Source: Massilia aurea (lineage in GTDB: Bacteria > Pseudomonadota > Gammaproteobacteria > Burkholderiales > Burkholderiaceae_D). From it: a stretch of 64,000 nt of DNA. The stretch covers positions 1,736,001-1,800,000 of the forward strand of contig NZ_JACHBX010000001.1 in assembly GCF_014200505.1 (NCBI RefSeq), written 5' to 3'. Below are positions 55,688 through 64,000 of the stretch, piece by piece. The notes under the pieces were generated by a model. That model searched no databases. It had not been told where the DNA came from and was given only the letters and a program-made list of their open reading frames with translations. Each line of letters begins with the position of its first letter. Within the stretch, counting starts at the first letter, position 1. Position numbers and translations under genes: made by a program.

Positions 55688-56662
55688 TCAGGCTCCTTCG
55701 GTTGATTCGGCAGGCGCGACGCTATCGTCCGCCTGCAGCGCAAGAAACAGCGCAGCCGCCAGCGCCAGGCCGATGCCGGCCAGCCGGTAGCCGCCCGGCA
55801 CCGCACCGGCCAGCGCCATCGCGATCACGGTGGTCAACAGCGGCGCGCCGGCATTGACCAGCGGCGACACCGTCAGCGCCTTGCCGTGCCGGAACGCGTA
55901 CACCAGCGTCAATGCGCCAATGGCATTAAGCACCTGGGTAGCGGCGGCCAGCAGCGGTCCGGATGGGCCGTAATTGATCGGCTGCGAGAAATCGGTCATC
56001 GCCAGCGCCACCGGAATGCACAGCAGCGCACTGGCGGTCATGTAGAAGAAGATGCTTTCGGCATCCATCCGTGTATTGGCCAGCTTGATGAAGTACGCCT
56101 GCAGACCCCATGCGACCAGCACGCCGATCGCCAGCACGAACCACAGCCCGTACTGCTGCGGTGCGCCGCCCGGGTTGAAATCAAACAGCGGCAGCGCGCA
56201 CACGGCCAGCACGATCCCGGCCACGCCCATGCGGCCCGTACGCTCATGCAGGAACAGCAGCGAGAGCACGATCGTGATGACGGGAGAGAGCGAGATCAGC
56301 GGGAAAATCAGGTAGGCCGGGCCAGCCTTGACTGCATAGAACAGCACCATCTGACCACCCGCGCCCAACAGGCCAATGGCCAGCCCGTAGCCCACGGCAG
56401 TGCGGTCGCGGCGTACGCGCCAGCCGGAGCGCGCAAGCACGAACAACGCCGGCGGCACCATCGTCAGCGCCCACACCACATACACGAGGGTTTCAGGAAA
56501 ACCGTTCTGGGTGGGCAGGCCAGCGAAAGCGCCCCATACGCCCCACAGCAGCGCCGTCGCCAGCGCGTAGCCGAGCCAAGGCGGCCTGGCAGCACCGGTG
56601 GCGGCTTGTTCAGGCAGAGTTCTCTTCTCGAGGGTGTCTGCGGGATTCACAGGGCCACCCAT
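55688..56662 (-). CDS. EamA/DMT-family permease
   Basis: About 324 residues with ten hydrophobic segments in two EamA repeats (YALATALLWGVWGAFAG in the first; the second follows GIVLAVCALPLFDF). The ATG at 56662 is one option; a GTG at 56650 overlaps the stop of a small upstream ORF (GTGA) and may be the true, coupled start. It is the first large gene of the leftward aga unit and may carry the amino sugar or a product. The substrate is not shown by sequence. Confidence 0.83.
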   Translation of the reverse strand: MGGPVNPADTLEKRTLPEQAATGAARPPWLGYALATALLWGVWGAFAGLPTQNGFPETLVYVVWALTMVPPALFVLARSGWRVRRDRTAVGYGLAIGLLGAGGQMVLFYAVKAGPAYLIFPLISLSPVITIVLSLLFLHERTGRMGVAGIVLAVCALPLFDFNPGGAPQQYGLWFVLAIGVLVAWGLQAYFIKLANTRMDAESIFFYMTASALLCIPVALAMTDFSQPINYGPSGPLLAAATQVLNAIGALTLVYAFRHGKALTVSPLVNAGAPLLTTVIAMALAGAVPGGYRLAGIGLALAAALFLALQADDSVAPAESTEGA

Positions 56663-56715
56663 GCTGCCAGCCCGGTCATGCGGTACGCAATGCCAATGCT
56701 CGATGTGCTTTTCAT
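56647..56715 (-). CDS. 22-residue leader-type ORF coupled to the DMT permease
   Basis: ATG 56715 has GGAGGAAG about five bases upstream, the strongest ribosome-binding site in this promoter region. The frame is 22 codons and its TGA overlaps an in-frame GTG of the permease. The peptide starts with polar residues and ends hydrophobic. It may be a true small protein or simply serve to couple translation. No homologue is recognised. Confidence 0.4.
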   Translation of the reverse strand: MKSTSSIGIAYRMTGLAAWVAL

Positions 56716-56753
56716 CCGTATCTTCCTCCGCCAGGTGCGTTTGTTTCAAACGT

Positions 56754-56874
56754 TTTCGTTGCCATCGATGTGATAGTAAAGAAGTGACAAACGAAAAGCA
56801 AAGTCTTTCCAAATATTTTCGATATAGCGTGTTTTTGATGACAAAATCGCGCCTTTTATTTTCGAATACTTTCG
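56754..56874. promoter_or_regulatory. TTTCG/CGAAA operator array in the divergent agaZSKR/GH27 promoter
   Basis: Copies lie at 56754, 56792, 56817, 56860 and 56870. The last pair forms TTTCG-N5-TTTCG, the same spacing as at 43070/43080, and TTTCGATAT at 56817 repeats a word found at 43022. The region drives the permease-agaZSKR unit leftward and the GH27/symporter unit rightward, so one repressor could control both. Confidence 0.6.
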
Positions 56875-56951
56875 ATTACCATCTGGACAACGGATGTACG
56901 TGCTGTCCGACCTTTTCCGCCCGCAGAAAAATTCATCGTCAGGAGATTTGC

Positions 56952-58952
56952 ATGAACCACCGCTGGACTAAAGCAAGTGAAACCAAACCCTGGACCGTCG
57001 TGTGCGGCAGCGTGGCTGCTGTTCTGGTCCTGACGATGACGCAAGTTCATGCAACATCTCCCGGTGATCCACTGGCCCCGGCAGGCCGCTGGGAAGGCAA
57101 CACGAGCGGCAGCGCCAGCACGCCACCGATGGGCTGGAACAGCTGGAATGCGTTTCGCACGGAAGTCGACGAAGGCAAGGTGATGGGCGCGGCGAAGGTG
57201 CTTGCCGACAGCGGTCTTGCAAAGCTCGGCTACAACCATGTCATCCTCGACGATGGCTGGTGGATGAAGCGCCGCGCCAGCGATGGCCGCCTGCAGATCC
57301 GCACCGGCATCTTCCCCTCTGCCGCCACCGGTGGGCCGGACGGCACCAGCTTCAAGCCGTTCACCGACAAACTGCACGCGATGGGCTTCAAGGCGGGCAT
57401 CTACACGGACGTCGGCCGCAATGCGTGCTCGCAAGCCTATGACCTGCATTCGCCCAACCTGCCACAAGGCACGACGGCGGAACGCGAAGTGGGCCTGGAC
57501 GGCCACGTCACGCAGGACATCAACCTGTATTTCAAGGAGTGGGGCTTCGACTACCTGAAGATCGACGCCTGCGGACTGGCCGATTTCATCCCGGATTCGG
57601 ACCTGGTCAAGAAGCAGAGCTACCGCGGCATGGCGCCGCTGATCGAACGCGGGTCGATCAACCGCACGGATATCGGCGCCGTGCGTGCCCGTTACGAAAT
57701 CGTTGCTGCCGCAATCAAAACGGCGCGCCCGCTGGGTGATTATGTGATGTCGATCTGCGCCTGGGGCATGGCCAATGTGCGCAGCTGGGGCAAGGATGTC
57801 GGCAACCTGTGGCGCACCAGCGCCGACATCACGCCGAGCTGGACCAGCATGCTGCACAACTTCGACAGCGCCGCCAAACGTGCGCTGTATGCAGGCCCCG
57901 GCCACTGGAACGACCCCGACATCCTGCACATCGGCCATGGGGAATTCGATGCCAACAACCCGGTCGAAGTGCGCTCGCATTTTTCGCTGTGGGCGATGAT
58001 CAACGCGCCGCTGCTGATCAGCTATGACTTGCAGCATGGTCCGGCGTCGCTGCTCGCGGTACTGGGCAATGCGGACGTGATTGGCCTGAACCAGGACAAG
58101 GCCGGCCACCAGGGCATCGTCGCCTACGATTCCGACGATGCGCAGATCATCGTCAAGACGCTGGGTGAGGGGCAGCGCAAGGCAGTGGCGCTGTTCAACC
58201 GTGGCGCATCGCCCGCACCGGTGACGCTGCTGGCCATGCACCTGAAACTGGCGGATGGCGCGCCGGTCACGCTACGCAACCTGTGGACGAAGGAAACCTT
58301 GACCTTTACCGGCGAGAAGGCCTTCACGCTCGCGCCGCACGAGACGCTCGTGTTCGAAGCGCACGGCAAGCGTCAGCTGGAAAACGGCGTGTATCTGTCG
58401 GAGATTCCGGGGTCGATTAATGTCGCCGTCGACGGGACGCGCCAGCCGCAACTCGATCCCACCGTCCATCGCATGATCGATCCGTGGTCGAGCACCCGGT
58501 CAGGCGGCTCACGGCCCCAGTATGCGGGCTGGGGCGGCGCGCAGCCGGATGCAACGCCGTTTGGCCAGAGCCTGCAAGTGGCAGGCCAAGTGTTTACGTC
58601 GGGACTTGGCGTGCTGTCCAATTCGCGGCTTCAGGTGAAGAACGATGCCGGCTACGCGCGCTTGAGCGCGTCGGTTGGCGTGGATGATTCAACTGAAAAC
58701 ACCAAGGAGCTGGTGCGCTTTTACGTGTATGGCGATGGAAAACTGCTGGCGGAAAGCGCGCCGGCACGGTTCGGATCGAAAGTCCAGGCATTGACGGCCG
58801 ATGTGCGTGGTGTGAAGGTCATTGAACTGGTGGTGCGGGATGCCAGGACCGGCAACGCGGTGCCTGTCGTGGCGACGTGGGGCGACGTGCAGCTGTCGCA
58901 GGCTGGTGCCGCTTTGCCGGGTTCGCGAGCGCCGGGCAGCGACCGCATCTGA
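56952..58952 (+). CDS. GH27 alpha-galactosidase with C-terminal NPCBM-like domain
   Basis: 666 residues. A signal peptide spans about 1-35. The GH27 barrel starts at TPPMGWNSWNAF and has LDDGWW, the nucleophile D205 in FDYLKIDACG and a likely acid/base D292 in RTSADITPSW, then GHWNDPDIL. A beta-sandwich follows and the last 160 residues resemble an NPCBM carbohydrate-binding domain. AGGAG lies eight bases before the ATG. GH27 includes alpha-galactosidases and alpha-N-acetylgalactosaminidases; the aga genes make the latter possible. The next gene follows closely and is probably cotranscribed. Confidence 0.93.
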   Translation: MNHRWTKASETKPWTVVCGSVAAVLVLTMTQVHATSPGDPLAPAGRWEGNTSGSASTPPMGWNSWNAFRTEVDEGKVMGAAKVLADSGLAKLGYNHVILDDGWWMKRRASDGRLQIRTGIFPSAATGGPDGTSFKPFTDKLHAMGFKAGIYTDVGRNACSQAYDLHSPNLPQGTTAEREVGLDGHVTQDINLYFKEWGFDYLKIDACGLADFIPDSDLVKKQSYRGMAPLIERGSINRTDIGAVRARYEIVAAAIKTARPLGDYVMSICAWGMANVRSWGKDVGNLWRTSADITPSWTSMLHNFDSAAKRALYAGPGHWNDPDILHIGHGEFDANNPVEVRSHFSLWAMINAPLLISYDLQHGPASLLAVLGNADVIGLNQDKAGHQGIVAYDSDDAQIIVKTLGEGQRKAVALFNRGASPAPVTLLAMHLKLADGAPVTLRNLWTKETLTFTGEKAFTLAPHETLVFEAHGKRQLENGVYLSEIPGSINVAVDGTRQPQLDPTVHRMIDPWSSTRSGGSRPQYAGWGGAQPDATPFGQSLQVAGQVFTSGLGVLSNSRLQVKNDAGYARLSASVGVDDSTENTKELVRFYVYGDGKLLAESAPARFGSKVQALTADVRGVKVIELVVRDARTGNAVPVVATWGDVQLSQAGAALPGSRAPGSDRI

Positions 58953-58973
58953 GTGCCGGGATACGACACGATC

Positions 58974-60641
58974 ATGACCTCATTCACCAGCCTCGACACC
59001 CTCGTCTTCCTCATCTACTTCGTGGCCATTTCGGCCTACGGTATCTGGATCTACTGGAGCAAGAAACGCTCGTCCGGCAAGGCCACGCACGACTTCTTCC
59101 TGGCTGAAGGGTCGCTCACGTGGTGGGCCATCGGCGCCTCGCTGATCGCATCGAACATCTCGGCCGAGCAGTTCATCGGCATGAGCGGAGCCGGCTTTCG
59201 TATCGGGATGGCGATCGCGGTGTATGAGCTGATGTCCGCAGCGACCCTGGTCATCGTTGCCGTGTTCTTCATGCCGATCTACCTGAAGAACCGCATCTAT
59301 ACGATGCCGCAATTTCTCGAGCAGCGCTATGGGCCGGCGGTGGCGGCAACGATGGCGGTGTTCTGGCTCGGCCTGTACGTGGTGGTCAACCTCACCGCCA
59401 TCCTGTACCTGGGCGCGCTCGCGATCAGCAGCATCGCCGGTCTGAACGTGCTCGCCTGCATGCTGTTCCTGGCCGTGTTCGCCACCGTGATCACGCTGGG
59501 CGGCATGAAGGTGATCGGCTATACCGATGTGATCCAAGTGCTGTGCCTGGTGATCGGCGGGCTCGTCACGACCTGGATTGCGCTCGATCTGGTGGCGGCG
59601 CTGGCCGGTGGCCAGGGCGCGGTGCGTGGACTGAGCGAGCTGTATCTGCGCGCCGGCGAGCATTTCAATATGGTGCTCACGCGCGACGATCCCAACTACA
59701 TGGACCTGCCCGGCATGTCGACCATCATCGGCGGCATGCTGATCGTGAACCTCAATTACTGGGGCTGCAACCAGTACATCGTCCAGCGCGCGCTGGGCGC
59801 CAACCTGCACACGGCGCGCAAGGGCTTGCTGTTCGCAGCCTTCCTCAAGCTCCTGATGCCGGTGATCGTGGTCTTGCCCGGCATTGCGGCCTACGCGCTC
59901 GACAAGTCCGGCACGCTTGGCGACGCCATGCGACCGGGTGGCGAACTCAATCCGGACCGCGCCTATCCCACCCTGCTGGCCCTGCTACCGGCCGGGCTCA
60001 AGGGCCTGGCATTCGCCGCCCTCGTTGCAGCGGTCGTCGCGTCACTGGCCGGCAAGGCCAACAGCGTCGCGACGATCTTCACGCTGGACGTTTACAACAA
60101 GCACGTCAACCGCGGGGCCAGCGAGCAGCGCATGGTCTGGATCGGCCGGATCTCGGTGGTGGCGGCAATGGCCATCGCCGTGCTGCTCGCGCCCTTGCTG
60201 GGGATCGACAAGAAAGGCGGCTTCCAGTACATCCAGGAATACACCGGCTTTGTGTCGCCCGGCATCCTGGCGATGTTTTTGCTGGGCTTTTACTGGCGCA
60301 AGACCACCGCTGCGGCGGCCATGTTCGCGACGATTGGCGGGCTGGTGTTCTCGGTGTTTCTCAAGTTTCTGCCGCTGGTAATGGATCTGGGGTTTCTGGC
60401 GCCGATCGGGTTTGCGATCAATAACGGCGCCGGTAGTTACGAAATCCCGTTTCTTGACCGGATGCTGATCGTGTTTGTGATGGTGGTCATTGGCATGGTT
60501 TTGTTGAGCACGACAGCGCAGCGCGACGACAGCCACAAGCGCATGGTGATCGACCGGTCGATGTTCCGCGTTGATCGTGGATTTGCGGTTGGATCGGTGG
60601 TCATTTTTGCGGTGCTGGTGGCAATTTACGGGGGCTGGTAG
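58974..60641 (+). CDS. SSS-family sodium/sugar symporter (SGLT type)
   Basis: 555 residues with about 13-14 hydrophobic segments. Family motifs include AEGSLTWWAIGASLIASNISAEQFIGMSG split across helix 2, NLNYWGCNQYIVQRALGA, and FAALVAAVVASLAGKANSVATIF carrying the Na2-site residues. SGLT-type members move galactose, glucose or related sugars with sodium. ATG 58974 is preferred; an in-frame GTG at 58953 abuts the GH27 stop. It likely brings the released sugar into the cytoplasm for the kinase. Confidence 0.92.
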   Translation: MTSFTSLDTLVFLIYFVAISAYGIWIYWSKKRSSGKATHDFFLAEGSLTWWAIGASLIASNISAEQFIGMSGAGFRIGMAIAVYELMSAATLVIVAVFFMPIYLKNRIYTMPQFLEQRYGPAVAATMAVFWLGLYVVVNLTAILYLGALAISSIAGLNVLACMLFLAVFATVITLGGMKVIGYTDVIQVLCLVIGGLVTTWIALDLVAALAGGQGAVRGLSELYLRAGEHFNMVLTRDDPNYMDLPGMSTIIGGMLIVNLNYWGCNQYIVQRALGANLHTARKGLLFAAFLKLLMPVIVVLPGIAAYALDKSGTLGDAMRPGGELNPDRAYPTLLALLPAGLKGLAFAALVAAVVASLAGKANSVATIFTLDVYNKHVNRGASEQRMVWIGRISVVAAMAIAVLLAPLLGIDKKGGFQYIQEYTGFVSPGILAMFLLGFYWRKTTAAAAMFATIGGLVFSVFLKFLPLVMDLGFLAPIGFAINNGAGSYEIPFLDRMLIVFVMVVIGMVLLSTTAQRDDSHKRMVIDRSMFRVDRGFAVGSVVIFAVLVAIYGGW

Positions 60642-60654
60642 TGCCAGACCTGAG

Positions 60655-60684
60655 GTGATCCCGGTTGGCGTGATCCCGGTTGGC
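60655..60684. repeat. Two-copy 15-base tandem repeat after the symporter gene
   Basis: GTGATCCCGGTTGGC occurs twice head to tail, followed by a partial third copy (GGTTGGC). It lies just downstream of the symporter stop, in non-coding sequence, and probably arose by slippage. Confidence 0.8.
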
Positions 60685-60810
60685 GGTTGGCGCGCCAGAG
60701 AATCGATAGGCTAGCAGCGCGGGTGCTTGATGTTTCGATCCGACGGACGTAGTCTGGCTTGTCGCGGCCCCTGCAAATGGTCGCCTGCTCTGCCTCACCG
60801 AAAGAATCCT

Positions 60811-61227
60811 ATGCCCGCGCCATACAATCCATTTTCTTCCTGGTTCGGCGCGTTTCAATTGCCGCTCTCCGGCAATGTCGCGGAGCGGATTTCGGCGCCG
60901 ATGTTCTCGCCCTCGCTGACCATCAACGACGGCAGCGACCAGGCGATCGAAGCCAGAGTGGTCAATGAGATCGCAAGCTACGGCAAGCAGATCGGATGGC
61001 TCAATGACGTCATCCTGGCCTTGGCCGAACACGCAAACCTTCCCGACCACGTGACAAGGACGGTGCACCGGATCGCCGAGGCGACGCAAAAGATCGAAGA
61101 ACTCAAGGCAGCGGCCGCGAATGACGCACTGGGAAAGGCGGTCGAATCGCTTAATTTCCTGGAGCAGCATCAGCCGGCTGTCTATGCCAGACTGCTGCAG
61201 GAGCGCAGTCAGATTTTGCCGCAGTGA
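60811..61227 (+). CDS. Small alpha-helical hypothetical protein
   Basis: 138 residues with no signal peptide. After an aromatic N-terminus (NPFSSWFGAF) it is mostly amphipathic helix (VVNEIASYGKQIGWLNDVILALAEH ... IEELKAAAANDALGKAVESLNFLEQ over residues 50-125). The composition recalls phasin-like proteins, but no signature is decisive. The ATG at 60811 has only a weak GAAAGA upstream. It stands alone between the sugar locus and the proVW genes. Confidence 0.6.
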   Translation: MPAPYNPFSSWFGAFQLPLSGNVAERISAPMFSPSLTINDGSDQAIEARVVNEIASYGKQIGWLNDVILALAEHANLPDHVTRTVHRIAEATQKIEELKAAAANDALGKAVESLNFLEQHQPAVYARLLQERSQILPQ

Positions 61228-61379
61228 TCAACTGGGCGCGCCCTGTTGCCTGGCCGCCTGCGCCATTGTGCGCCGCGCCTGATCGGCTTTCACGATGACG
61301 CAACCGCCGTCAGCCCGGGTAACGCAGCGCACCAACCCTTGCACCTGATTTAGCAACCATGTTTCATCGCAAAAAGCAA

Positions 61380-61408
61380 TTGTCCTTTGACATGATTGCT
61401 GCTATGAT
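61380..61408 (+). promoter_or_regulatory. Probable sigma-70 promoter with extended -10 for proVW
   Basis: TTGTCC (61380-61385), a 17-base spacer and TATGAT (61403-61408) preceded by TGC, an extended -10 motif. A TTGACA at 61387-61392 overlaps but is only 10 bases from the -10. The predicted transcript starts near 61415, leaving a leader of about 320 bases before the GTG. Confidence 0.5.
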
Positions 61409-61736
61409 TACGGCCCTTTTACAACAAAACCCCCGGTAGCACATCTGCTATCGATCGCTTTCCATGCCGTGCATGGGGACCGAACCTTGGGCCAACCGCC
61501 CGCATCAACCAACGTTCGCCGCATGGCGGTTGAACGCTACTCAGCGTCACTAACACGCACACAGCATCCGGCACGCACTGCGCACTTCGCGAGTGAGGCC
61601 ACGCCTTTGGCATTGTCGCCGCGTCGACAGGCCAGGCACGCGCTGTCTGCATCACTACCATGTCGCGATCTCCGCCGCGGGCCTCGATGCCTGCGGCGAT
61701 TTCATTTCATTCGACAGATCGAGGGAGAACCACACC
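61409..61736 (+). other. Long untranslated leader of proVW
   Basis: No gene is supported in this stretch. It contains a short hairpin-forming word CCATGCCGTGCATGG near 61463 and several GC-rich dyads. The region could fold into a regulatory RNA, but I recognise no known riboswitch consensus. An ORF starting at 61469 is in another frame and overlaps proV, so it is likely a shadow. Confidence 0.4.
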
Positions 61737-62972
61737 GTGGCAAAACAAATCATCATCGACCAGGTCTTCAAAGTCTTCGGCGACAAGCCGGAAGCCGCTC
61801 TGGACCTGGTTCGCCAGGGCGCCAGCAAGCAGGACATCCTGGCCCAGACCGCCTGCACCATCGGCGTGTTCGACGCCAGCTTCACGATTGAAGCCGGCGA
61901 AATTTTCGTCATCATGGGTTTGTCCGGGTCGGGCAAGTCGACCATGGTGCGGATGCTCAATCGTCTGATCGAGCCAACCGCCGGGCGCATCCTGATCGAC
62001 GGCAATGACATCAACACCCTCCCCGACGCCCAGCTGCGCGCGCTGCGCCGCAAGGACATCAGCATGGTGTTCCAGTCATTCGCGTTGCTGCCGCAACTTA
62101 CGGTGCTGGACAACACGGCGTTCGGCATGGAGCTAGCCGGCACGCCGAAGGCCGAGCGCCATGCGCTGGCCTTGCAGGCATTGGACCAGGTGGGCCTGGC
62201 CGGGTATGGCGCCAGCTATCCGGACGAGTTATCGGGCGGCATGCAGCAACGCGTGGGCCTGGCCCGCGCGCTGGCGTGCGATCCCGCCATCCTGCTGATG
62301 GATGAGGCATTTTCGGCGCTCGATCCGATCATGCGCACCGAGATGCAATCGGAGCTGCTGCGCCTGCAGCAGATCAAGCGCCGCACCATCGTCTTTATCT
62401 CGCACGATCTCGACGAAGCGATGCGCATCGGCGACCGGGTCGCCATCATGAAGGACGGGCATGTCGTGCAAGTGGGTACGCCCGAAGACATCCTGCGCCA
62501 GCCTGCCAACGACTACGTGCGCAACTTCGTGCGCGGCGTCGATGCTGCGGCCGTGTTCAAGGCCGGCGATATCGCCCGTAAAAGCCAGATCGTGGTGGCG
62601 GAGTCGCCCGCGCGCGGTTCGCGCGCAGCACTGTCGATGCTGGAAGAGCAGGATCGGGCCTACGCCTATGTCGTCGACCCGCAGCAGAAATTTCTGGGTG
62701 TGGTCTCGGCCGACTCCCTGCGCAGCGCGCTCGACGGCCACGTCGGCCCACTGGGCCTGGCGCATGCCTACCTGCCCGATGTCACCACCATCGATGCCGA
62801 TGAACCGGTCGCCGGCCTGTTCGGCCAGGTCGCGCAGATGCCGTATGGCGTGCCTGTGGTGACGAGCGATGGCAAATACCGCGGGGCCATCAGCAAGACC
62901 ACCCTGCTGAAGTTCCTCGACCGCGATACGCCGCCCCTCGCCGCACCAAACAACCCGAAAGGACAAGCATGA
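61737..62972 (+). CDS. proV: Glycine betaine/proline ABC transporter ATP-binding protein
   Basis: 411 residues from GTG 61737, which has GGGAG nine bases upstream. Walker [10 protein letters not shown] is at 61-69, the signature [15 protein letters not shown] at 165-179 and Walker B ILLMDE at 185-190. Two CBS-like domains fill the C-terminal 120 residues, as in ProV/OpuA where they sense ionic strength. The N-terminus ([13 protein letters not shown]) is typical of ProV. Its stop overlaps the permease start (ATGA). Confidence 0.94.
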   Translation: MAKQIIIDQVFKVFGDKPEAALDLVRQGASKQDILAQTACTIGVFDASFTIEAGEIFVIMGLSGSGKSTMVRMLNRLIEPTAGRILIDGNDINTLPDAQLRALRRKDISMVFQSFALLPQLTVLDNTAFGMELAGTPKAERHALALQALDQVGLAGYGASYPDELSGGMQQRVGLARALACDPAILLMDEAFSALDPIMRTEMQSELLRLQQIKRRTIVFISHDLDEAMRIGDRVAIMKDGHVVQVGTPEDILRQPANDYVRNFVRGVDAAAVFKAGDIARKSQIVVAESPARGSRAALSMLEEQDRAYAYVVDPQQKFLGVVSADSLRSALDGHVGPLGLAHAYLPDVTTIDADEPVAGLFGQVAQMPYGVPVVTSDGKYRGAISKTTLLKFLDRDTPPLAAPNNPKGQA

Positions 62973-64000
62973 ATTCCGGCACCGCTATCGCGACCGCGAC
63001 CCAACCGGTCGCCCCACAAGCTGAGCAGATCAATCCATGGCTGCCGACGCCGCCGCGCGACACCTCATGGCTCGACGCCGCGCCGGCGGCCTCGCCCGAT
63101 CAGGCGAGCGTCGGGCTGTCCGATCTGCTGAACGGCTCGCTGTCGCTCCAGTCCGGGATCAACGACGCACTGGGCTGGGTCGTCGAACACTTCCGCCCAT
63201 TCTTCCAGATCGTGCGCGCTCCCATCGACGCCACGCTCGACGCCGTCAGCGCCCTGCTGCTGGCTGCGCCAGCGCTCGCGGTGATCGCCGTCGTCGGCCT
63301 GCTGGCCTGGCAATTCACTACCCGCACGCTCGCCATTGGCACCGTGATCGCGCTGCTGATCGTATCGATGCTGGGCATCTGGTCCGACGCCATGATCACG
63401 CTGTCGCTGGTGCTGACGTCACTCGCCTTCTGCATGGTGATCGGTTTACCGCTGGGGATTTTCCTGGCCAGCAGTGACCGTGCCCAGAACCTCCTGCGGC
63501 CGCTGCTCGACGCCATGCAGACCACGCCGGCCTTTGTCTACCTGGTACCGGTGGTGATGCTGTTTGGTATCGGTAATGCGCCAGGCGTGATCGTGACCAT
63601 CATCTTTGCCCTGCCGCCGCTGGTGCGCCTGACCAATCTCGGCATTCGCCAGGTGCGGCCCGACCTGATCGAGGCGGCGCGCGCTTACGGCGCCTCGCCA
63701 TGGCAGTTGCTGAGCCGGGTCCAGTTTCCGCTGGCGATGCCATCGATCATGGCCGGCATCAACCAGTCGCTGATGCTGTCGCTGTCGATGGTCGTGATCG
63801 CTTCAATGATCGCCGTCGGTGGTCTGGGCCAGATGGTCTTGCGCGGCATCGGCCGCCTGGACATGGGTCTGGCAACCGTGGGCGGCCTGGGCATCGTGCT
63901 GCTGGCAATCACGCTGGACCGCTTGACGCAATCGATGGGACAGCCGCGTCGTGGCGTACGCCACTGGTACCAGACTGGCCCGGCCGGCCTCATCCTGCGC
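62969..64000 (+). CDS. proW: Glycine betaine/proline ABC transporter permease (partial, 3' end beyond window)
   Basis: The frame is open from ATG 62969 to the window end (344 codons). An N-terminal Pro/Ala-rich cytoplasmic tail of about 90 residues leads to the membrane domain. The EAA loop reads [25 protein letters not shown], within residues 230-255. It should form the channel for the ProV ATPase and import osmoprotectants. The substrate-binding protein is probably just past the window. Confidence 0.9.
   Translation, partial: MNSGTAIATATQPVAPQAEQINPWLPTPPRDTSWLDAAPAASPDQASVGLSDLLNGSLSLQSGINDALGWVVEHFRPFFQIVRAPIDATLDAVSALLLAAPALAVIAVVGLLAWQFTTRTLAIGTVIALLIVSMLGIWSDAMITLSLVLTSLAFCMVIGLPLGIFLASSDRAQNLLRPLLDAMQTTPAFVYLVPVVMLFGIGNAPGVIVTIIFALPPLVRLTNLGIRQVRPDLIEAARAYGASPWQLLSRVQFPLAMPSIMAGINQSLMLSLSMVVIASMIAVGGLGQMVLRGIGRLDMGLATVGGLGIVLLAITLDRLTQSMGQPRRGVRHWYQTGPAGLILR

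Noticed and set aside
61387..61408. TTGACA at 61387 as the -35 of the proVW promoter.
   Set aside because: It is only 10 bases from the TATGAT -10; TTGTCC at 61380 has the proper 17-base spacing.
1..64000. CRISPR arrays, tRNA or rRNA genes, insertion sequences, prophage genes.
   Set aside because: I saw no repeat-spacer pattern, cloverleaf T-loop words, transposase or phage structural gene by eye. A covariance search would be needed to exclude a small RNA.

Overview
The window looks like chromosomal sequence from a GC-rich betaproteobacterium, most likely Oxalobacteraceae of the Massilia/Telluria/Duganella group. That placement is inferred from gene content: two Tad/Flp pilus gene sets, large TonB-dependent receptors beside glycoside hydrolases, a short H-NS of the betaproteobacterial type, and high-GC codon use with long antisense shadow frames. 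It is not a database match. Genes are dense and often coupled by ATGA/GTGA overlaps. I saw no rRNA or tRNA gene, insertion sequence, prophage or CRISPR array.

Layout. 1-7291: Flp pilus locus. A leftward arm holds flp, a very small membrane protein, an A24 prepilin peptidase and an AAA ATPase cut by the window edge. A NarL-type two-component pair sits beside it, and three TadE/TadG-like genes run rightward. 7428-12271: housekeeping and unknown genes (alpha/beta hydrolase, UPF0126 membrane protein, a hypothetical protein, a UlaG-like metallo-hydrolase, a DUF4105 protein). 12373-14928: a second, separate set of three TadE/TadG-like genes. 14932-16965: a TerC-CBS-CorC membrane protein and a small secreted protein. 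17112-21659: a very large SF1 helicase fused to a restriction-endonuclease-like domain.

21598-27891 is a tightly packed seven-gene leftward operon: T_hemolysin family (GNAT-like) protein, AMP-dependent ligase, heme-oxygenase-like iron enzyme, short-chain dehydrogenase, secreted TPR protein, and a QseB/PmrA-type regulator with its kinase. A PmrA-like box lies in front of the first gene. I read it as a self-regulated small-molecule (acyl-derived?) pathway of unknown product, and it is the best candidate here for an undescribed system.

28004-38199: a phytase-like lipoprotein with a TonB-dependent receptor, a membrane-anchored unknown protein, H-NS, a TolA/TonB-like protein, ethanolamine ammonia-lyase (eutBC) and an NHL-repeat lipoprotein. 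38393-42598: an OsmC-YcaO fusion, a GlxA-type AraC regulator and a divergent isochorismatase-like hydrolase.

43210-60641 is a carbohydrate locus for galactosamine-type or alpha-galactosyl glycans. It has a TonB-dependent receptor, a periplasmic amidohydrolase, GH36- and GH27-type alpha-galactosidases, a DUF4832 protein, an AgaR-like repressor, an AgaK-type kinase, AgaS, AgaZ, a DMT-family permease and an SSS-family symporter. Two promoters about 14 kb apart carry the same dense TTTCG/CGAAA repeats, which ties the arms into one probable AgaR regulon. No N-acetylhexosamine-6-phosphate deacetylase is present. 60811-64000: a small unknown protein, then a ProV/ProW-like osmoprotectant ABC transporter preceded by a long leader and cut by the window end.
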